Position numbers and translations under genes: made by a program. The notes beneath the pieces were generated by a model. The model made no database searches. It had not been told where the DNA came from and saw nothing but the letters and a program-made list of their open reading frames with translations. DNA of 64,000 bases. Origin: Ruegeria arenilitoris. Its GTDB lineage: Bacteria > Pseudomonadota > Alphaproteobacteria > Rhodobacterales > Rhodobacteraceae. This document shows positions 34,525-44,200 of the stretch, piece after piece (position 1 is the first letter of the stretch; every line of letters starts with the position of its first letter). Location of the stretch: the NCBI RefSeq assembly GCF_013032855.1, contig NZ_WQDA01000002.1:744001-808000 (forward strand). The letters run 5' to 3'.

Positions 34525-35139
34525 ATGCCCCGCGCCTTTTCCGAACTGACCTTCACTCCCGCCGTCCGCGCCCATCAAGAGCGGATGGGGTCCGCCGCCT
34601 CCTACGCCAAGTTCATCGACGGCGGCCCGCAGCAGGGTCACCTGATCGGCCCCACCGAGCAGGCCTTCATCGAGGCGCGCGACGGGTTCTATCAATCCAC
34701 CGTGTCCGAGACCGGATGGCCCTATGTCCAGTATCGCGGCGGCCCGGCGGGGTTTCTGAAGGTGCTGGACGACCGGACCATCGGCTATGCCGATTTCACG
34801 GGCAACAAACAGTATATCTCGCGCGGGAATCTGGACGACAATGACCGGATCGCGCTGATCCTTATGGACTATGCCAACCAGCGCAGGCTCAAGATCCTGG
34901 GCCGCGTGGACTTTCGCGAAGGGGCCGAGGCCGCGCGCGACCTTTTCCCTGACGCGGCCGAGGCCGAACGCGCGGCGATCATCCATGTCGCGGCGCTGGA
35001 CTGGAACTGCCCGCGCCACATCACCCCTCGCTTCACCGAGGCCGAGCTGCGCCCGCATCTGAACGCGCTTGGCCGCCAATTGGCCCAGCTGCAGGCCGAG
35101 AACGACCAACTGAAGCAGGCCCTGGCCCGAAAGGCCTGA
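34525..35139 (+). CDS. Pyridoxamine 5'-phosphate oxidase family protein
   Basis: 204 aa flavin-binding split-barrel protein. The N-terminal part (residues 48-125) has FYQSTVSETGWPYVQYRGGPAGFLKVLDDRTIGYADFTGNKQY, the typical FMN-binding barrel, then a helical C-terminus (LGRQLAQLQAENDQLKQAL) that looks like a short coiled coil. It lacks features of true PdxH. GGAGG lies 7 bases before the ATG. Together with DUF1348 it forms a TetR-controlled pair; a detoxification or flavin-dependent reduction role is possible. Confidence 0.87.
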   Translation: MPRAFSELTFTPAVRAHQERMGSAASYAKFIDGGPQQGHLIGPTEQAFIEARDGFYQSTVSETGWPYVQYRGGPAGFLKVLDDRTIGYADFTGNKQYISRGNLDDNDRIALILMDYANQRRLKILGRVDFREGAEAARDLFPDAAEAERAAIIHVAALDWNCPRHITPRFTEAELRPHLNALGRQLAQLQAENDQLKQALARKA

Positions 35140-35186
35140 GCCACCCCCAAGACCCCGAACCCGTCAGCAACAGGAGTATCAATGCC

Positions 35187-35435
35187 ATGCTACGCGCGAT
35201 TACCAACACCCTCGCCACCCTGACCGCCGGATCGGTCTTTGCCGTTTCGGTCGTGACCGTCGGCTTCTACCTCTCGCCCGAGGCCGTGCGCGCCGCCGAG
35301 CCCGACCCGTTTCAGACCCAGTTCCGGGCACAGACCATCGAAGCGATGCAGAGCGCTTATCCCGTGCTCACCCCCTACACAGAATCCAAGGCGCAACCAA
35401 AGCCCGAGTCTTCACCCAAGCTGCCGACAAACTGA
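35187..35435 (+). CDS. Small exported or single-pass membrane protein, unknown
   Basis: 82 aa. Residues 4-36 form a signal peptide or membrane anchor (hydrophobic LATLTAGSVFAVSVVTVGFYL followed by PEAVRAAEP, with a possible cleavage after VRA). The remainder is polar and ends in a Pro/Lys-rich KAQPKPESSPKLPTN. CAGGAG lies 10 bases upstream. An ATG at 35182 is in another frame. It follows the PNPOx gene by 47 bp and may be in the same operon. No family was recognised. Confidence 0.6.
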   Translation: MLRAITNTLATLTAGSVFAVSVVTVGFYLSPEAVRAAEPDPFQTQFRAQTIEAMQSAYPVLTPYTESKAQPKPESSPKLPTN

Positions 35436-35486
35436 CAATTGAGGACCGAGATCTTGAATCCCCGCGCGTCTCGGGCACCGCCCGCG

Positions 35487-36170
35487 CTATCGACTGAGCC
35501 GAGCGCGGCCCGAGTGCACCATTGCCTCGATCCCCGCGGCGCAGAATTCGACCAATTGGTCGATCCCGGACAGATCACCCCCCTGTGACAGTGCCTGCAC
35601 CCGCCAGGCGCTGTTGAGATGCGCCAGCATCGCTGAGACCGAATAGACCTGGCCAGTGGCCAAAAGCGCCGGGTCGGCCTGCGGATACAGTGCGGCGATC
35701 TCACGGATGAAGAGCTGAGCGGTGGGGTCGAAACACTCGGCCGCAATATGGCGCCAGCGCGGATCGACCGACACATGCGCCACCAGCCGCCCGTAGGCCA
35801 TCCAGCCCGGGCCGCCGGATTCGGCAAGACTGACATAGGGGCGGATGAAACAGTCCAGAATGCCCCGCAAGGTCAGCGGGCCCTGCGTGCGCCGTTCCTC
35901 CAGCGCCTGCATCCGGATCCGGGCAAGCGCGTCGGCTCGGCGTGCGACGGTCTGGAAGAACAGCTCTTCCTTGCCGCCGCCATGGTGGTGGACCAAACCC
36001 ACCTGCACCCCGGCGCGCGTGGCGATGTCGCGGATCGAGGCGCCCTCGAATCCCCGTTCGGCAAACAGCGCCTCGGCCGCGTCCAAAATCCGCGCCTTAG
36101 TTTCCAGCGACCGGGCCGACGGCGCCCTTTGCCTTTGTTTTTCAATGTATTTCGCGCTCATGTTTTTCAT
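35487..36170 (-). CDS. TetR family regulator of the FMO operon
   Basis: 227 aa. The HTH is AAEALFAERGFEGASIRDIATRAGVQVGLVHHHGGGKEELF; the usual YYHFxSKEEL has become HHHGGGKEEL, an atypical recognition region. The C-terminal ligand domain includes PGWMAYGRLVAHVSVDPRWR. It is divergent from the FMO gene, and a near-perfect palindrome lies between them, so it is the probable repressor of the four-gene operon. MKNMSAKY or the internal MSAKY may be the true start. Confidence 0.9.
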   Translation of the reverse strand: MKNMSAKYIEKQRQRAPSARSLETKARILDAAEALFAERGFEGASIRDIATRAGVQVGLVHHHGGGKEELFFQTVARRADALARIRMQALEERRTQGPLTLRGILDCFIRPYVSLAESGGPGWMAYGRLVAHVSVDPRWRHIAAECFDPTAQLFIREIAALYPQADPALLATGQVYSVSAMLAHLNSAWRVQALSQGGDLSGIDQLVEFCAAGIEAMVHSGRARLSR

Positions 36171-36181
36171 CTTGCCTTATT

Positions 36182-36197
36182 TTGGACGATCGTTCAA
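36182..36197. promoter_or_regulatory. TetR operator upstream of FMO operon
   Basis: TTGGACGATCGTTCAA is an inverted repeat with a single mismatch around a central CGATCG. It lies 11 bases from the TetR start and 28 bases before the FMO gene start. Confidence 0.65.
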
Positions 36198-36225
36198 GTT
36201 AAGCGCCACGAGCAGGGGAGGGTTC

Positions 36226-37542
36226 ATGACACAAGCGCGCAAGGCATATGCCTTGATCGGCGCAGGTCCGATGGGGCTGGCGGCGGCCAAGGTGCTGAAG
36301 GAACAGGGCATCCCGTTCCAGGGGTTCGAGCTGCATTCCGATGTGGGCGGGTTGTGGGATATCGATGCGCCACGGTCGACCATGTACGAATCCGCGCATC
36401 TGATCTCATCCAAGTCGATGACCGAATTTGCCGATTTCCCGATGGGCGACGACGTGGCCGAATACCCCTCGCACCGGCAGATGCGCGACTATTTTCGGGC
36501 CTTTGCCGATCATTTCGGACTGCGCGATCACTACAGGTTCAATGCCGAGGTGATCGACGCGTCGCCGCTGGGTGCGCCGGGCGATGGTTGGCGGCTGACC
36601 TGGCGGGACGACCAAGGCACGCATAGCGGTGAGTTTGCCGGGGTGCTGATCGCGAACGGTACCCTGTCGGAGCCCAACATGCCCGATTTTCCCGGCAAGT
36701 TCGACGGCGAGTTGATCCACGCCTCGCAGTACCGCTATCCCAGCCAGTTCGACGGCAAGCGGGTGCTGGTCGTGGGCGCGGGCAATTCCGGGTGCGACAT
36801 TGCGGTGGACGCCATCCATCACGCCGCGCAGTGCGACCTTTCGATGCGGCGCGGATACTATTTCGTGCCGAAATACGTCTTTGGCAAACCCGCCGACACG
36901 CTGGGCGGGATGATCCGCCTGCCGATGTGGCTAAAGCGCCGGATCGACGGGATGATCCTGCGCTGGTTCGTGGGCGACCCGCAGAAATACGGCTTTCCCA
37001 AGCCCGACTACAAACTGTACGAAAGCCACCCGGTGGTGAATTCACTGGTGCTCTATCACGCGGGCCACGGCGATCTGCGCATTCGCCCCGATATCGACCG
37101 GATCGAGGGCCGCACCGTTCACTTCAAGGACGGCAGCGCCAGCGACTATGACATGATTCTGGCCGCGACCGGGTACAAGCTGCATTACCCGTTCATCGAC
37201 CCGAACCTGCTGAACTGGCAGGGCGACGCGCCGCATCTGTACCTGAACGCCATGCATCCCGAACGCGACGATCTGTTCGTTCTGGGCATGATCGAGGCCA
37301 CCGGGCTGGGCTGGCAAGGACGCCACGAGCAGGCCGAAATGGTGGCGCGCTATATCAAAGGTCTTCAGTCCGGCTGCCCCGTGGCCGCGGCGCTGAAGGC
37401 GGAGAAACAAAAAGACTATCGGCGCGCCACCGGAGGCATGCAGTACCTGAACCTGCCCCGCATGGCCTATTACGTCGACAAGGCGACCTATCGCAAGGCG
37501 GTGACGGACTGGATCGCGCGGTTCCGGAAAGCCCGCGCATGA
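36226..37542 (+). CDS. Flavin-containing monooxygenase (FMO/Baeyer-Villiger type)
   Basis: 438 aa. FAD motif IGAGPMGLAAAKVL (10-23), NADPH motif VVGAGNSGCDIAVD, and the FMO fingerprint FxGxxxHxxxY as FDGELIHASQY. Such enzymes insert oxygen into N, S or C-C (Baeyer-Villiger) substrates using NADPH. The substrate is unknown. ATG 36226 has GGGGAGGG 5 bases before it; the frame extends upstream through the TetR gene, which is rejected. It is the first of four overlapping genes (FMO, BASS transporter, extended SDR, SDR). Confidence 0.9.
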   Translation: MTQARKAYALIGAGPMGLAAAKVLKEQGIPFQGFELHSDVGGLWDIDAPRSTMYESAHLISSKSMTEFADFPMGDDVAEYPSHRQMRDYFRAFADHFGLRDHYRFNAEVIDASPLGAPGDGWRLTWRDDQGTHSGEFAGVLIANGTLSEPNMPDFPGKFDGELIHASQYRYPSQFDGKRVLVVGAGNSGCDIAVDAIHHAAQCDLSMRRGYYFVPKYVFGKPADTLGGMIRLPMWLKRRIDGMILRWFVGDPQKYGFPKPDYKLYESHPVVNSLVLYHAGHGDLRIRPDIDRIEGRTVHFKDGSASDYDMILAATGYKLHYPFIDPNLLNWQGDAPHLYLNAMHPERDDLFVLGMIEATGLGWQGRHEQAEMVARYIKGLQSGCPVAAALKAEKQKDYRRATGGMQYLNLPRMAYYVDKATYRKAVTDWIARFRKARA

Positions 37543-38441
37543 CCGGAATCGACGAGATCACGCTGAATTTCAGCCCCGGCTCGCTGACCCTGCTGAACGC
37601 GATTCTGGCGATCGTGATGTTCTCGATCGCCATCGACCTGTCACCACGCGACTTCGACCGGCTGCGGCGCGCGCCCAAGCCGGTGTTAGTGGGACTGGCC
37701 TCGCAATTCCTGGTGTTGCCGGCGCTGACCTTCCTGCTGGTCTGGCTGACCGAGCCGCGCCCGTCGATCGCCTTGGGGCTGATCCTGGTGGCGGCCTGTC
37801 CGGGGGGCAATATCTCGAATTTCATCACCCATCGGGCGGGCGGAAACGCGGCGCTTTCGGTATCTATGACCGCCTTCGCCACCATCGGGGCCATCGTGAT
37901 GACCCCGTTCAACATCGCGCTGTGGGGCGGGCTGTACCCGCCGACCCGCGCCATTCTGCAGCAGACCCAGATCGACCCGGTGCAAATCGCCATCATCGTC
38001 GGACTGATGCTGATCCTGCCGCTGGTTCTGGGGGTGACCCTGAACCAGAAGCGCCCCGCCCTGACGGCGCGGCTGCGCGGGCCGCTGCAGATCCTGTCCA
38101 TGGCCATTTTCGTGGCTTTCATCGTGCTCGCCCTGGCGGCCAACTGGAGTTTCTTCCTAGGTTACGCCGGGGCGGTCGCCGGGCTTGTGATCGCTCACAA
38201 CGCACTGGCACTGGGGGGCGGTTGGGTTGTGGCCACTATGACCCGGCTGTCCCCCTTTGACCGGCGTGCAGTCACGATCGAGACCGGCATCCAGAATTCG
38301 GGCCTAGGGCTGGTGCTGATCTTCGCCTTTTTCAACGGCTTGGGCGGGATGGCCGTGGTGGCCGCCTTCTGGGGGATCTGGCATGCCATCTCGGGGCTGG
38401 CGCTGGCGCAGCTGATGGCCCGGACCAAGGCTGCCCGATGA
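37539..38441 (+). CDS. Bile acid:sodium symporter (BASS) family transporter
   Basis: 300 aa, about nine to ten hydrophobic segments. Family signatures are ACPGGNISNFITHRAGGN (sodium-binding discontinuous helix) and IETGIQNSGLGLVL. BASS proteins move bile acids, steroid sulfates, pantoate or other organic anions with Na+. Its ATG overlaps the FMO stop by four bases and its stop overlaps the next gene, so the transported compound is probably the substrate or product of the flanking enzymes. Confidence 0.92.
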   Translation: MTGIDEITLNFSPGSLTLLNAILAIVMFSIAIDLSPRDFDRLRRAPKPVLVGLASQFLVLPALTFLLVWLTEPRPSIALGLILVAACPGGNISNFITHRAGGNAALSVSMTAFATIGAIVMTPFNIALWGGLYPPTRAILQQTQIDPVQIAIIVGLMLILPLVLGVTLNQKRPALTARLRGPLQILSMAIFVAFIVLALAANWSFFLGYAGAVAGLVIAHNALALGGGWVVATMTRLSPFDRRAVTIETGIQNSGLGLVLIFAFFNGLGGMAVVAAFWGIWHAISGLALAQLMARTKAAR

Positions 38442-39370
38442 CCCGCATCCTGATCACCGGCGCCGCAGGGCTGGTGGGCCGCGCCCTGCTGGACGAGCTG
38501 AGCGACCATCAGGTGTTTGCCACCGACCTGCGCCGCCCCGCGACGCTGCCGGACGAGGTTCCGTTTCTGCGCATGGATGTCACCACGGGCGACCCCGCCC
38601 GGGTGATCGCCAAGGTGAAGCCCGAGTTGATCGTGCATCTGGCCTCGATCGTCACGCCGCCGCCGGGGATGTCGCGGGCCGAGGCCCATGCGGTGGATGT
38701 GGGCGGCACGCGCAAGGTGGTCGATGCCGCGCTGGCCCATGGCGTACGGCGGCTGGTCATCACCTCGTCGGGAGCGGCCTATGGCTATCACGCGGACAAC
38801 CCGGTGCCGCTGCGCGAAACCGATCCGGTGCGCGGCAACCCCGAGTTTCCCTATTCCGACCACAAGCGGCAGGTCGAGGAATTGCTGGCCGAGGCCCGAA
38901 CCGCCGCGCCGCAGCTGGAGCAGGTGGTGCTGCGGGTGGGCACGGTGCTGGGCGACGGCACCGACAACCAGATCACCGCCCTGTTCCGCAAACCCCGCCT
39001 GCTGGCGGTGGCGGGCAGCGACAGCCCCTTCGTGTTCATCTGGACCCGCGATCTGGCCCGCATCCTGAAACGCGCAGCCACCGATGGGCCGCCCGGGGTG
39101 TACAACGTGGCCGGGGACGGCGCGCTGGGCGTCGACGATCTGGCTCGCGCGCTGGACAAACCCGTGCTGCGCCTGCCGGCGTGGGCGCTCAAGGCGGCGC
39201 TGGCCGTGGCCCGCCCTCTGGGCCTGTCGCGCTATGGACCTGAACAGGTGCGGTTCCTGCAATACCGACCGGTTCTGGACAATACGGCGCTGAAGACCGT
39301 GTTCGGCTATGTCCCGCAGAAGACCAGCGCCGAGGTGTTCGACCTTTGGAAAAGGAGTGTGGGCCTATGA
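38438..39370 (+). CDS. NAD-dependent epimerase/dehydratase (extended SDR)
   Basis: 310 aa. Rossmann motif TGAAGLVGRALLDEL (7-21), catalytic Ser in TSSGAAYG and YSDHK (YxxxK), and the SYK set is intact. The C-terminal part is typical for UDP-sugar epimerase-like or 3-beta-hydroxysteroid dehydrogenase-like members. It is translationally coupled to the BASS gene in front and the SDR gene behind. Given the neighbours, a sterol- or terpenoid-like substrate is plausible but unproven. Confidence 0.88.
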   Translation: MTRILITGAAGLVGRALLDELSDHQVFATDLRRPATLPDEVPFLRMDVTTGDPARVIAKVKPELIVHLASIVTPPPGMSRAEAHAVDVGGTRKVVDAALAHGVRRLVITSSGAAYGYHADNPVPLRETDPVRGNPEFPYSDHKRQVEELLAEARTAAPQLEQVVLRVGTVLGDGTDNQITALFRKPRLLAVAGSDSPFVFIWTRDLARILKRAATDGPPGVYNVAGDGALGVDDLARALDKPVLRLPAWALKAALAVARPLGLSRYGPEQVRFLQYRPVLDNTALKTVFGYVPQKTSAEVFDLWKRSVGL

Positions 39371-40125
39371 AAACCGCAGTGATCTCGGGCGGGGCCGGCG
39401 GGCTGGGTCAGGCGCTCTCGGCCGCGCTGCAAGAGCGTGGATGGCGCGTGGTCCTGCTGGATCTGAAGGTGGATGGGGTGCAGGACACCGCTACGCAGAT
39501 GGCGATTGCCTGCGATCTGACCGATCCGGCGCAACTGGCGCGTGCCGTGAACGATACGCTTGCGCATTGCGGCAGCATCGATCTGGTCGTCTACAACGCC
39601 GGGATCACCCAGATCTGCGGGTTCGATCAGTCCGACGACACCAGCCACCGCAAGGTGTTCGAGATCAACTATTTCTCGGCCGTCTCGATGGCCCGCGCCT
39701 TTCTGCCCGCGCTGCGCCGGTCGCGCGGGGCGCATCTGGCGATCTCGTCGGTGGCGGGATTTGCGCCCCTGTATCACCGCACGGCCTATGCGGCCTCGAA
39801 ACACGCGCTGGAAGGTTTCTTCAAATCACTGCGGTCCGAAGAACGGCCCCATGGCGTGCGGGTGCATATCGCGGCGCCCTCATTCGTGGCGACCAACCCG
39901 GGCCGGGCCGAGCGGCAGCCCGATGGCACCGCACGCCCCGGATCGGCCAGCGACGGCATGGACGAGATGACCCCCGAGGCGGCCGCCCGCGTGATCCTGC
40001 AAGGGCTGGATCGCGGGCGGCCCGTCATCCCGGTGGGCCGGGTGGCGCGGCTGGCCTGGTGGCTGAACCGGCTGGCCCCACGCCTGTACCAACGCCTGAT
40101 GGAGCGCAATATCAGCGGCGCGTGA
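39367..40125 (+). CDS. Short-chain dehydrogenase/reductase (classical SDR)
   Basis: 252 aa. GGAGGLG cofactor motif near residue 9, NAG in VVYNAGITQ, catalytic Ser in ISSVAGFAP, and AYAASKHALEG with YxxxK; the catalytic set is intact. The C-terminus is basic and amphipathic (RLAWWLNRLAPRLYQRLM), possibly for membrane contact. ATG 39367 overlaps the stop of the epimerase gene (ATGA), which decides the start over one at 39346. It is the last gene of the FMO-BASS operon. Confidence 0.9.
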   Translation: MKTAVISGGAGGLGQALSAALQERGWRVVLLDLKVDGVQDTATQMAIACDLTDPAQLARAVNDTLAHCGSIDLVVYNAGITQICGFDQSDDTSHRKVFEINYFSAVSMARAFLPALRRSRGAHLAISSVAGFAPLYHRTAYAASKHALEGFFKSLRSEERPHGVRVHIAAPSFVATNPGRAERQPDGTARPGSASDGMDEMTPEAAARVILQGLDRGRPVIPVGRVARLAWWLNRLAPRLYQRLMERNISGA

Positions 40126-40258
40126 CGCGCGGCCATTATTTGCGGCCTGTCTCCCGGTGCGGGGTTGCCCTTTGGGCGCGGCTTTGCTTTGTCTCTGGCA
40201 AGCATTCCGGCCAGTGGGCGTTTTCTGCCTTGGACCGGTCACAGGGAGGATCTCGAAA

Positions 40259-41131
40259 ATGGCGAAAGTTGCATTCCTTGGCCTGGGCGTCATGGGCTAT
40301 CCAATGGCCGGTCATCTGCAGGCGGCTGGGCATGAGGTGACCGTCTACAACCGCACCGCGGCCAAGGCGGAGAAATGGGTATCGCAGCATGGTGGCCAGA
40401 TGGCGACCACGCCGCGCGGTGCCGCCGAGGGGGCCGAATTCGTGATGGCCTGCGTCGGCAACGACGACGATCTGCGAATGGTCTGCACAGGCGAGGACGG
40501 CGCGTTCCAAGGCATGGCAGAAGGGTCAGTTTTCGTTGACCACACCACCGTTTCGGCCAAAGTCACGCGCGAGCTGTACGCGGCGGCCAAGGCGCGCGGG
40601 ATCTCTTTTGTCGATGCGCCGATCTCGGGCGGCCAAGCCGGGGCCGAGAACGGGGTTCTGTCGATCATGTGCGGCGGCGATCAGGCCGCCTATGACCGGG
40701 CCGAGCCGGTGATGCAGGTCTATGCCAAGATCTGCCGCCGCATCGGGGACAGCGGCGCGGGCCAGATGACCAAGATGTGCAACCAGATCGCCATCGCAGG
40801 GCTGGTCCAAGGCCTGAGCGAAGCGCTGCATTTCGCCGAGAAGGCAGGGCTGGACGGGCGCGCGGTGGTCGAGGTGATCAGCCAGGGGGCCGCCGGCAGC
40901 TGGCAGATGTCGAACCGGTATGAGACCATGCTGGACGACCATTTCGACCACGGCTTTGCGGTGGACTGGATGCGCAAGGACCTTGGCATCTGCCTGGACA
41001 CGGCGGACGAGACCGGGGCATCGCTGCCGGTGACCGCGCTGGTCGATCAGTTCTACAAGGATGTGCAGAAGATGGGCGGCGGCCGCTGGGACACCTCGTC
41101 GTTGATCAAGCGCCTGCGGGCCATGGGGTAA
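40259..41131 (+). CDS. NAD(P)-dependent beta-hydroxyacid dehydrogenase (3-hydroxyisobutyrate dehydrogenase type)
   Basis: 290 aa. GLGVMGYPMAGHL (8-20) is the cofactor motif, DAPISGGQAGAENG the substrate-binding signature, and MTKMCNQIAIAG carries the catalytic Lys. The family oxidises 3-hydroxyisobutyrate, tartronate semialdehyde/glycerate or similar beta-hydroxyacids. GGGAGG lies 9 bases before ATG 40259. It is separated from the previous operon by 133 bp and ends just before the rhodobacterial repeat. Confidence 0.9.
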   Translation: MAKVAFLGLGVMGYPMAGHLQAAGHEVTVYNRTAAKAEKWVSQHGGQMATTPRGAAEGAEFVMACVGNDDDLRMVCTGEDGAFQGMAEGSVFVDHTTVSAKVTRELYAAAKARGISFVDAPISGGQAGAENGVLSIMCGGDQAAYDRAEPVMQVYAKICRRIGDSGAGQMTKMCNQIAIAGLVQGLSEALHFAEKAGLDGRAVVEVISQGAAGSWQMSNRYETMLDDHFDHGFAVDWMRKDLGICLDTADETGASLPVTALVDQFYKDVQKMGGGRWDTSSLIKRLRAMG

Positions 41132-41133
41132 AC

Positions 41134-41200
41134 GGGGGGCTGTCTGCCCCCCATCGCGCCAAGGCGCGATTCCCCCCGAGGATATTTTCGGCCAGATGAA
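41134..41200. repeat. Intergenic double-hairpin repeat of Rhodobacteraceae type
   Basis: Hairpin GGGGGGC-TGTCT-GCCCCCC (41134-41152), hairpin ATCGCGCC/GGCGCGAT (41153-41170), then CCCCCCGAGGATATTTT and CCAGATGAAG to 41200. I recognise this layout from many intergenic regions in the family; it may help termination. Confidence 0.6.
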
Positions 41201-41233
41201 GAGGGCCCCGGCGCGCGCGGGGCGGAAGTTCGA

Positions 41234-44200
41234 ATGAATGATGTCAGTGAGTTTTGGGCGGCCGCGCTGCGGCGGGTCTGGGGGCTGGACGCCCGGCTCT
41301 CGCGGTTGGATGGCGAGTATGACCTGAATTTCCTGGTGCAAGCCACCAATGGGCAGGATTATGTTCTGAAGGTCATGCGGGCCGGGTGTGACCCGCAATT
41401 GGTGGAACTGCAGATCAAAGCGTTGGAGGATATCGCGGCCGAGGCCCCGGGGCTACCGTTTCCCAAGGTCATCCCCGGTCTGGACGGCGGTTTGCTGCTG
41501 CAGATCGACGACGACGCGGGACGGCCTCGTCTGGCGTGGGTGTTGGAAAGGCTGCCGGGCCGGTGCTATGCCAAGACGGTGCCGAAATCCGAGGACCTGA
41601 TCCTGAAACTGGGCCGGGTATTGGGGGCGACCGATCGGGCGCTGGAGCGGTTTTCGCATCCCGGCCTGGAGCGGCCGGAGTTCAAATGGGACCTGACCCA
41701 GGCCGGCTGGATCGCTGACAAGCTGGATGCGGTTGCCGACCCCGATCGCGCGGCCCTTCTGCGCGAGATTTGTGCACAGTTCGATGCCGTCGCGGACATG
41801 CTGGCCGAGCTGCCTCGGCAGGCCATCCACAATGACGTGAATGACTACAACATCCTGGTCGAAGGAGAGCTGTCGGAGCGCCGGCAGGTTTCGGGCCTCA
41901 TCGATTTGGGCGACATGTGCGCCGCGCCGCGGGTGTGCGAACTGGCGATCGCTGGGGCGTATGTGGTGCTGGATTACCCCCGCCCTGAACGGGCACTGGC
42001 CGCGCTGGTGCGGGGCTATCACGCCGCAAACCGGCTGCGCCCGCAGGAAGTGGACCTGATCTGGCCTCTACTGCGGATGCGGCTGGCAGTGTCGGTCGTC
42101 AACTCCACGCTGATGGCCGCAGAAAACCCGGACGACCCGTATGTGACGATCAGCCAGGCACCGGCCTGGCGCTTTCTGGAGGACGCATCGGTCAATGGCA
42201 AGATGATGCCCGCGCGGCTGCGGGCGGCCTGCGGGCTGCACGTCACCGACGGGGCCGAGCGCATACACGCATACTTGGCCGAGCATCGTGGTCAGTTTGC
42301 GCAGCTGTTGGGGCAGGATCTGGCGGACGTTCCGATGGGTTCGCTGTCGGTCGAAAATTCGACCTGGCCGCAGAACCCGTTTCACATGCCGCTGGACGAG
42401 GCCGCGCGGGTTGGCGCGGAGTTCGGTGCGGGCCCGTGGCTGGGCTATTACAACGAACCGCGCTTGATCTATGCCGAGCCTGCGTTCCGCAAGGGTCCGT
42501 GGAAGGCGTCGGACCGGCGCACGGTGCATTTGGCGGTGGATGTGTTCGCGCCGGCGGGGACGCCTTTGATGGCGCCGCTGAGCGGGCGGGTCGAGGCGGT
42601 CGAGAACCGGGCGAACCATCTGGACTATGGCGGCGTGGTAATCCTGCATCACGAAACCCCCGAAGGTGACGCGTTCTATACGCTGTACGGGCATCTGGAC
42701 CCTGAGGTCTGTGACCGGCTGAAACCGGGCGATCCGGTGGCGCAGGGGGCGACATTCGCCCGGCTGGGCGATGCTGGCCAGAACGGCGGCTGGGCACCGC
42801 ATGTGCATTTCCAGCTGGCCCTGACCACGGCCGGCATGCAGGCCGACTGGCCCGGCGTCGCCGACCCGGACGAGCTGGACCTGTGGCATGCGGTCTGCCC
42901 GAACCCGGCGGCCCTGCTGAACCTGCCGGACGAGAAGGTCTTTTATCGCCCGACCGACAAGGCCGAGATCCTGAGCAAACGGCGGGCGCATTTCGGCGGC
43001 AACCTGAGCCTGACCTATGACGACCCGGTGATGCTGGTGCGTGGGTGGAAACATCACCTATTCGACGAATGGGGGCGGCCCTATCTGGATGCCTACAACA
43101 ACGTGCCGCATGTGGGGCACGCGCATCCGCGCATTCAGGCCGTGGCGGCGGATCAGCTGAAGCGGATGAATTCGAACACCCGATATCTGCATCCGGCGCA
43201 GATCGAGTTTGCCGACAAGCTGCTGTCGAAACTGCCCGATCACCTGCAGGTGTGCTTCTTCGTCAACTCGGGCACCGAGGCCAACGAACTGGCCCTGCGC
43301 CTGGCGCGGACGCATAGCGGGGCCAAGGGCATGGTGACGCCCGATCACGGCTATCACGGCAACACCAACGCGGCGGTGGCCATTTCCGCCTATAAATTCA
43401 ACAAGCCCGGCGGCGTGGGCCAGGCCGATTGGGTCGAACTGGTCGAGGTGGCCGACGATTATCGCGGCCGGTTCAAACGTGACGACCCCGACCGCGCGCA
43501 GAAATATGCCGACCTCGTGGACGACGCGATTGCAGCCCTGCAGCGCAAGGGGCATGGGGTGGCCGGATTCATCGCCGAGACCTTCCCCTCGGTCGGGGGT
43601 CAGATCATCCCGCCAAAAGGCTATCTGCCAGCGGTTTACCAAAAGATCCGCGCCGCCGGCGGCGTCTGCATCGCCGACGAGGTGCAGACGGGCCTGGGCC
43701 GGCTGGGCGAGTACTATTTCGGCTTCGAACATCAGGGCGCGTCCCCTGATATCGTGGTTCTGGGCAAACCCATCGGCAACGGCCACCCCCTGGGCGTGCT
43801 GGTCACCACGCGCGATATCGCCGACAGTTTCGACAACGGGATCGAGTTCTTCTCGACCTTCGGCGGCTCGACCCTGTCCTGCCGGATCGGCAAAGAGGTG
43901 CTGGACATCGTCGATTACGAGGGCCTGCAGGAGAATGCCCGCGTGATGGGCGCACGGCTGATGGATGGTCTGCGCGCGATCGAAGCCGAGTTCGCCTGTG
44001 TGGGCGACGTGCGGGGCATGGGCCTGTTTCTGGGGGTCGAACTGATCAACCCCGACGGCTCGGAAGGCACCGAGATCTGCCGATACGTCAAGAACCGGAT
44101 GCGCGACCACCGCATCCTGATCGGCAGCGAGGGGCCGAAGGACAACATCCTGAAGATCCGCCCGCCTTTGACCATCGAGGCCGAAGATGTGGACATGATC

